From the NCBI GenBank assembly GCA_003427395.1, contig BFEA01000283.1, forward strand, positions 818,725-839,259: 20,535 nt of DNA, given 5' to 3'. Every line of letters starts with the position of its first letter. Position 1 is the first letter of the stretch. The stretch comes from Chara braunii. Lineage: Eukaryota > Streptophyta > Charophyceae > Charales > Characeae. Below are positions 17,414-20,535 of this stretch, one piece after another. The translations under genes and the position numbers were made by a program. The notes under the pieces were generated by a model. That model was not told the origin of the DNA, made no database searches, and saw nothing but the letters and a program-made list of their open reading frames with translations.

Positions 17414-18313
17414 GTCATAATGACAATCAATGTGGAAAGAAAAGACGGCGATTCAAGTTTCCTTCGCGCCACAGCTTCGCCTGAATAGCGTTGCAAGTTC
17501 ACACACAAGCCCAAAACCCGACTTTCATCCTTACCCCTTTTCTTTCTTTTTCACACTTCCTTTTTCCAGGCCCACTGTATCCGCCCTGCAGTACAACTAC
17601 TGGGGTCCTACCGCACGGAGCCTTAGACGCGCGGACCCGGTACAGATAATATTCGAAGGGTTGGGCCGTCCTAGACCGCAATACCACCGCCCGAACTCGA
17701 AGTCCGGTCCTATTGGCCTCCCTACGAAACAACAGGCCAATCAAGGAAAGCGAAAAAAGGGATAACGATAACAACAAATAAATAATAATAATAATAATAG
17801 AGTGAGACGCAATGATAACCGGGGGTCAGAGGCCATCAGATTTCCCCGAACTAAAGCTAGTAGTCCAACCGCGTTAAAATTAGACCCTTGTTTTCTTTCC
17901 CATTTTTTTTTTCTTGCTGCCCTTTTTGCTTTAGCCTTCTGTTTCTCTGACTGCTAGTAGTGTCATGCACCTGATCCATAACCCTGTAGAGGGGTGCTTG
18001 GTTTATAATAGAAAAGACAGCGCCTATCCCTCTACTTTCGCGTCCCAGGGCGAACCCGGTGGCTACCACGACCACAGGCCGGTTGTGCTCTGCTGTACAG
18101 CAGGGCGCCGAGCCTGCGTGAACCAATGGAAGTCCTGTGGCGCCACCCTTTTGCTGAGGGCTACGCCACCGGAACCTGTCCGCACCGAGAGCAGTCCAGG
18201 AACCAAACCTACAGCACGAGATGAGCCTAGGGAACAATAAACCGGAACATGGGACTAGTACTGAGCGAGGACCTGGTACACAAAGGAGGGCCAGGACACC
18301 GCGCCCTCCAACA

Positions 18314-18487
18314 GCGGGTCGCACCTCCCGACGAAATGCAACTATACCAATAATTACAATCAATCAATGTCCAAATGTAGACTTGATTAATTGATTGATT
18401 GATTCTGATGTGTCCCCCCCCTCTCCCTTAATGATTGATTAAAATTGATTGGTTGATTGATTGACAGATTGAGAGAGAGAGAGAGAG
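18314..18487. other. Flank between LTR copies, GATTGATT-rich, ending in an N
   Basis: Unrelated to the LTR. Contains many ATTGATTG iterations (18384-18402, 18443-18465) and a (GA)n run directly before the N at 18488. After the N the sequence jumps into the middle of an LTR copy. The N therefore probably marks an unresolved or misjoined place in the assembly. Confidence 0.6.
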
Positions 18488-18694
18488 NCACAAGCATGTC
18501 CCCTCTCTGTAGCTTGTCACACACTGCAGTCCAGTTGACGTCACTCGCACCTTGCGAACTCCCTCTCTCTTTTCGTTGACCGCCCTCTTGCTCTCTCCCA
18601 GGCCGCGCCACGTGTGCGTCCGTACCACTGCACTTGTCTGAGCCTCCCTGTTCCGAGTTTCGTCCCGTTCACACTCTTGCGCGAGTGTGTTCTC

Positions 18695-19215
18695 TCAGAC
18701 CTGCCTTTTCCCCTTACTCGGCTTCTCACCCGTCCCCCGGCCTCTGGGCGCCAGTTGCCGAGAGCTGGCCTCTGGCCCATGCTCCAGTGGCTTCACGGCC
18801 CTGTGATGCCTCTCGATCTCGCCTGGTCTATTCCAGGACCTGAGATCCGTCTCCCGGTCCGCATCACTCATCTCACTTTCCCCACCTGAGTCCCTGTCCT
18901 GTTGGGCCTGCTCCAAGTCCGCAGTGTCCATCGAAGTCTCTGTCTCTTGGTAAGTCACCGTTATCCGTAGTCTCGGCGTCACTCCATCCCGTCTACAGTG
19001 TCTCTCCGCTCGGTCTCTCGCCTCCGAAATTGCGTCCTGTAGCTTCGGGTTAGTCCGCATCTCCTCCCTCTTGCTCCCTCCACGTTGATCTTCAGCAATA
19101 ACTCATCTCCACCATCATAATTGAGTATGATGGTGATCCAGGGCCCTTCCCCGGACACGGGCTTCCAACGGGTCTGGTGATACCAGTACCCAGGACTATA
19201 CCCGTGCAACGCCAT
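18695..19215 (-). pseudogene. Second copy of ORF C (frameshifted)
   Basis: Starts with ATG at 19215-19213. The tryptophan codon lost in the first copy is intact here (GYSPGYWYHQTRWKP). A one-base loss near 19065-19072 (CTCCTCCCTC against CTCCCCCTCTC in the first copy) moves the frame. The original frame resumes at 19060-18695 with QDAISEARDRAERHCRRDG and LRITVTYQETE. The two copies are broken at different places, so their common ancestor probably had an intact ORF. Confidence 0.6.
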
Positions 19216-19519
19216 GGCTTTCGCTAAGAATAGACAGTCTTGTCTTCAGGAATAGGCACTCGGCTTGCATTGACACCCACTACTCCTGACTTCTTGGTCT
19301 CAAGTTAGTTGCGCCCGCACAACGAGGTAGCCAGCTGATGCCCTTTAACTGGCCGCCAGATAGCCAGCACTAGCGCTTCGCCCACACTCATACCCTGTGA
19401 GCGGTTGATGGCTTACCAGACTCAGATCCGTCAAGAACAGAGGACCTCAGCGAGCCACCACCACCCTACTCGCAGCACGACAACCTCACTCGCTTGTCGG
19501 GAGACCCAAGGGCTCCCTC

Positions 19520-19526
19520 TTTTATA
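19520..19526 (-). promoter_or_regulatory. TATA box in the second LTR copy
   Basis: TATAAAAGAGGGAGCCC on the minus strand, identical to the box at 16812-16806, at the same position relative to ORF C. Confidence 0.55.
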
Positions 19527-20071
19527 GAACTTAGAAGAGCTGCGATCCCGACATGCTGAAGAAAATTCAAATAATAATTTAAAGTGTATAAAAAAAAATA
19601 AAATACAAATATTCTCAAACAAATTTCTTTTTGTAGAGTCAGAATTCGTAGCTCAACGGTCGTAGTACAGACTAGACCTCTTGCTACTGTCACCTTCAGG
19701 ACTCCGCGACGCTACTACTGACCAACAGCGGCAATAAGGCGGTCCCATAACGGGATACCGACCACCTATTTCCTTCCTATTAAAAACACCAGAACGCTAC
19801 CCCTGATGGGTACCCACGTCCGATGGCAAGGAGAGGGTTTATGACCCCCTGAAGGGGGTGATATTCCTCCTACCAATGCGGCCGCGGGTTGCCCTCCTTT
19901 TGGGGTCTTACCGCACTGCGCCAATTCAAAGCTAGCCCACAGATAGTATACGTGGGGTCGGCCTACTTAGGCTATGGGTTGCCGAGTTCGAAATACGAAC
20001 CGTTGGCCTTCCCGTGAGATGACAGGCCGACAGGCAGAAAACTGGAAATAGGAAAAATTAGTACTTATACT

Positions 20072-20072
20072 G

Positions 20073-20111
<39 letters not shown>

Positions 20112-20119
20112 GTAATAAT
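20072..20119. repeat. AAT microsatellite in the second LTR copy
   Basis: About 15 AAT units with one AGT interruption, the shorter counterpart of the tract at 17344-17412. Confidence 0.9.
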
Positions 20120-20535
20120 GACAATCAATGTGGAAAGAAAGGACGGTGATTCAAGTTTCCTTCGCGTCACAGCTTCGCCTGAATAGCGTTGCAAGTTCAC
20201 TCACAAGCCCAAAACCCGACTTTCATCCTTACCCCTTTTCTTTCTTTTTCACACTTCCCTTTTCCAGGCCCACTGTATCCGCCCTGCAGTACAGCTACTG
20301 GGGTCCTACCGCACGGAGCCTTAGACGCGCGGACCCAGTACAGATGATATTCGGAGGGTTGGGCCAGCCTACACCGCAATACCACCGCCCGAACTCGAAG
20401 TCCGAACCTGTTGGCCTTCCTACAAAACAACAGGCCAATTAAGGAAAGCGAAAAAAGGGATAACGATAACAACAAATAAATAATAATAATAATAATAGAG
20501 TGAGACGCAATGATAACCGGGGGTCAGAGGCCATC

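Larger units (their letters stand above)
10523..18313 (-). repeat. Proposed 5' LTR, about 7.8 kb
   Basis: The lower end is set by the PBS: on the minus strand the LTR ends GTGCGACA at 10523. The upper end is set by the match with the window's left edge: similarity between 1-571 and 17743-18313 stops at 571/18313. On the minus strand the element starts TGTCG (left copy) or TGTTG (right copy, one transition), giving perfect 5-bp inverted ends TGTCG...CGACA with the left copy. About 2.5 kb of it (15774-18313) is also seen in the partial copy from 18489. The middle (10523-15773) is not represented elsewhere in the window, so an insertion inside the LTR cannot be excluded. LTRs this long are rare; legume Ogre elements reach about 5-6 kb. 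Confidence 0.6.
18489..20535 (-). repeat. Second, partial copy of the LTR, running off the window
   Basis: Matches 15774-17837 throughout, with scattered substitutions, and its last 95 bases equal 1-95. The offset changes from 2715 to 2698 because of the shorter microsatellite. It starts immediately after an N, so its left limit is not a natural LTR end. The TATA box, ORF C and the microsatellite are all present. It belongs either to a neighbouring element of the same family in the same orientation or to a misassembled copy. Confidence 0.85.

Noticed and set aside
17251-17514. Minus frame with poly-isoleucine (also 19967-20200)
   Set aside because: Produced by translating the AAT microsatellite.
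15774-18313. A 2.5 kb LTR with its lower end at 15774
   Set aside because: The similarity between copies stops there only because the second copy begins at an N. No PBS lies left of 15774, whereas a good one lies at 10518 with matching LTR ends.

Overview
The window is eukaryotic and nearly all of it is one decayed, very large Ty3/gypsy LTR retrotransposon on the minus strand. The RT/RNase H wording and a primer-binding site complementary to plant-type tRNA-Asp point to the green plant lineage. A charophyte (Chara-like) alga is my best guess, from memory of similar pol proteins and with low confidence. Nothing suggests a bacterial replicon.

Layout, read along the element (right to left). (1) 18313 to 10523 is the proposed 5' LTR, about 7.8 kb, with TGTYG...CGACA ends. 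A TATAAAA box lies at 16812-16806. Four protein modules lie inside the LTR downstream of that box: C, B3, B2 and A5. (2) 10518-10501 is a tRNA-Asp-type primer-binding site, four bases inside the LTR end. (3) 10175-7748 is a head-to-tail array of six small paralogous ORFs (A4, A3, A2, A1, B1, B0), upstream of gag where Ogre/Tat-type elements carry an extra ORF. (4) 7677-3126 holds gag, a CCHC zinc knuckle, aspartic protease, reverse transcriptase and RNase H, broken by several frameshifts and in-frame stops. The coding stops where integrase should begin. (5) 3150-601 is non-coding, with two families of diverged tandem repeats and a plus-strand (antisense) ORF at 1067-1537. (6) 600-572 is a G-rich polypurine-like tract, followed by the first 571 bp of the 3' LTR, which runs off the left edge. 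If the 3' LTR is full length the element is about 25 kb.

To the right, 18314-18487 is low-complexity flank ending in an N. From 18489 to the window end lies a third, partial copy of the same LTR family.

The most unusual content is the A/B/C module family. Five A-type modules, four B-type modules and one A-like ORF in the LTR (C) share a predicted strand-strand-helix-strand layout. I recognise none of them from a known family. Successive A modules are joined by stop/start overlaps (ATGA, TGATG and an 11-base overlap), which is unusual in a eukaryotic transcript. Almost every ORF carries one or a few in-frame TAG or TGA stops and no clear internal TAA, consistent with decay by C-to-T change at methylated CG/CHG sites.
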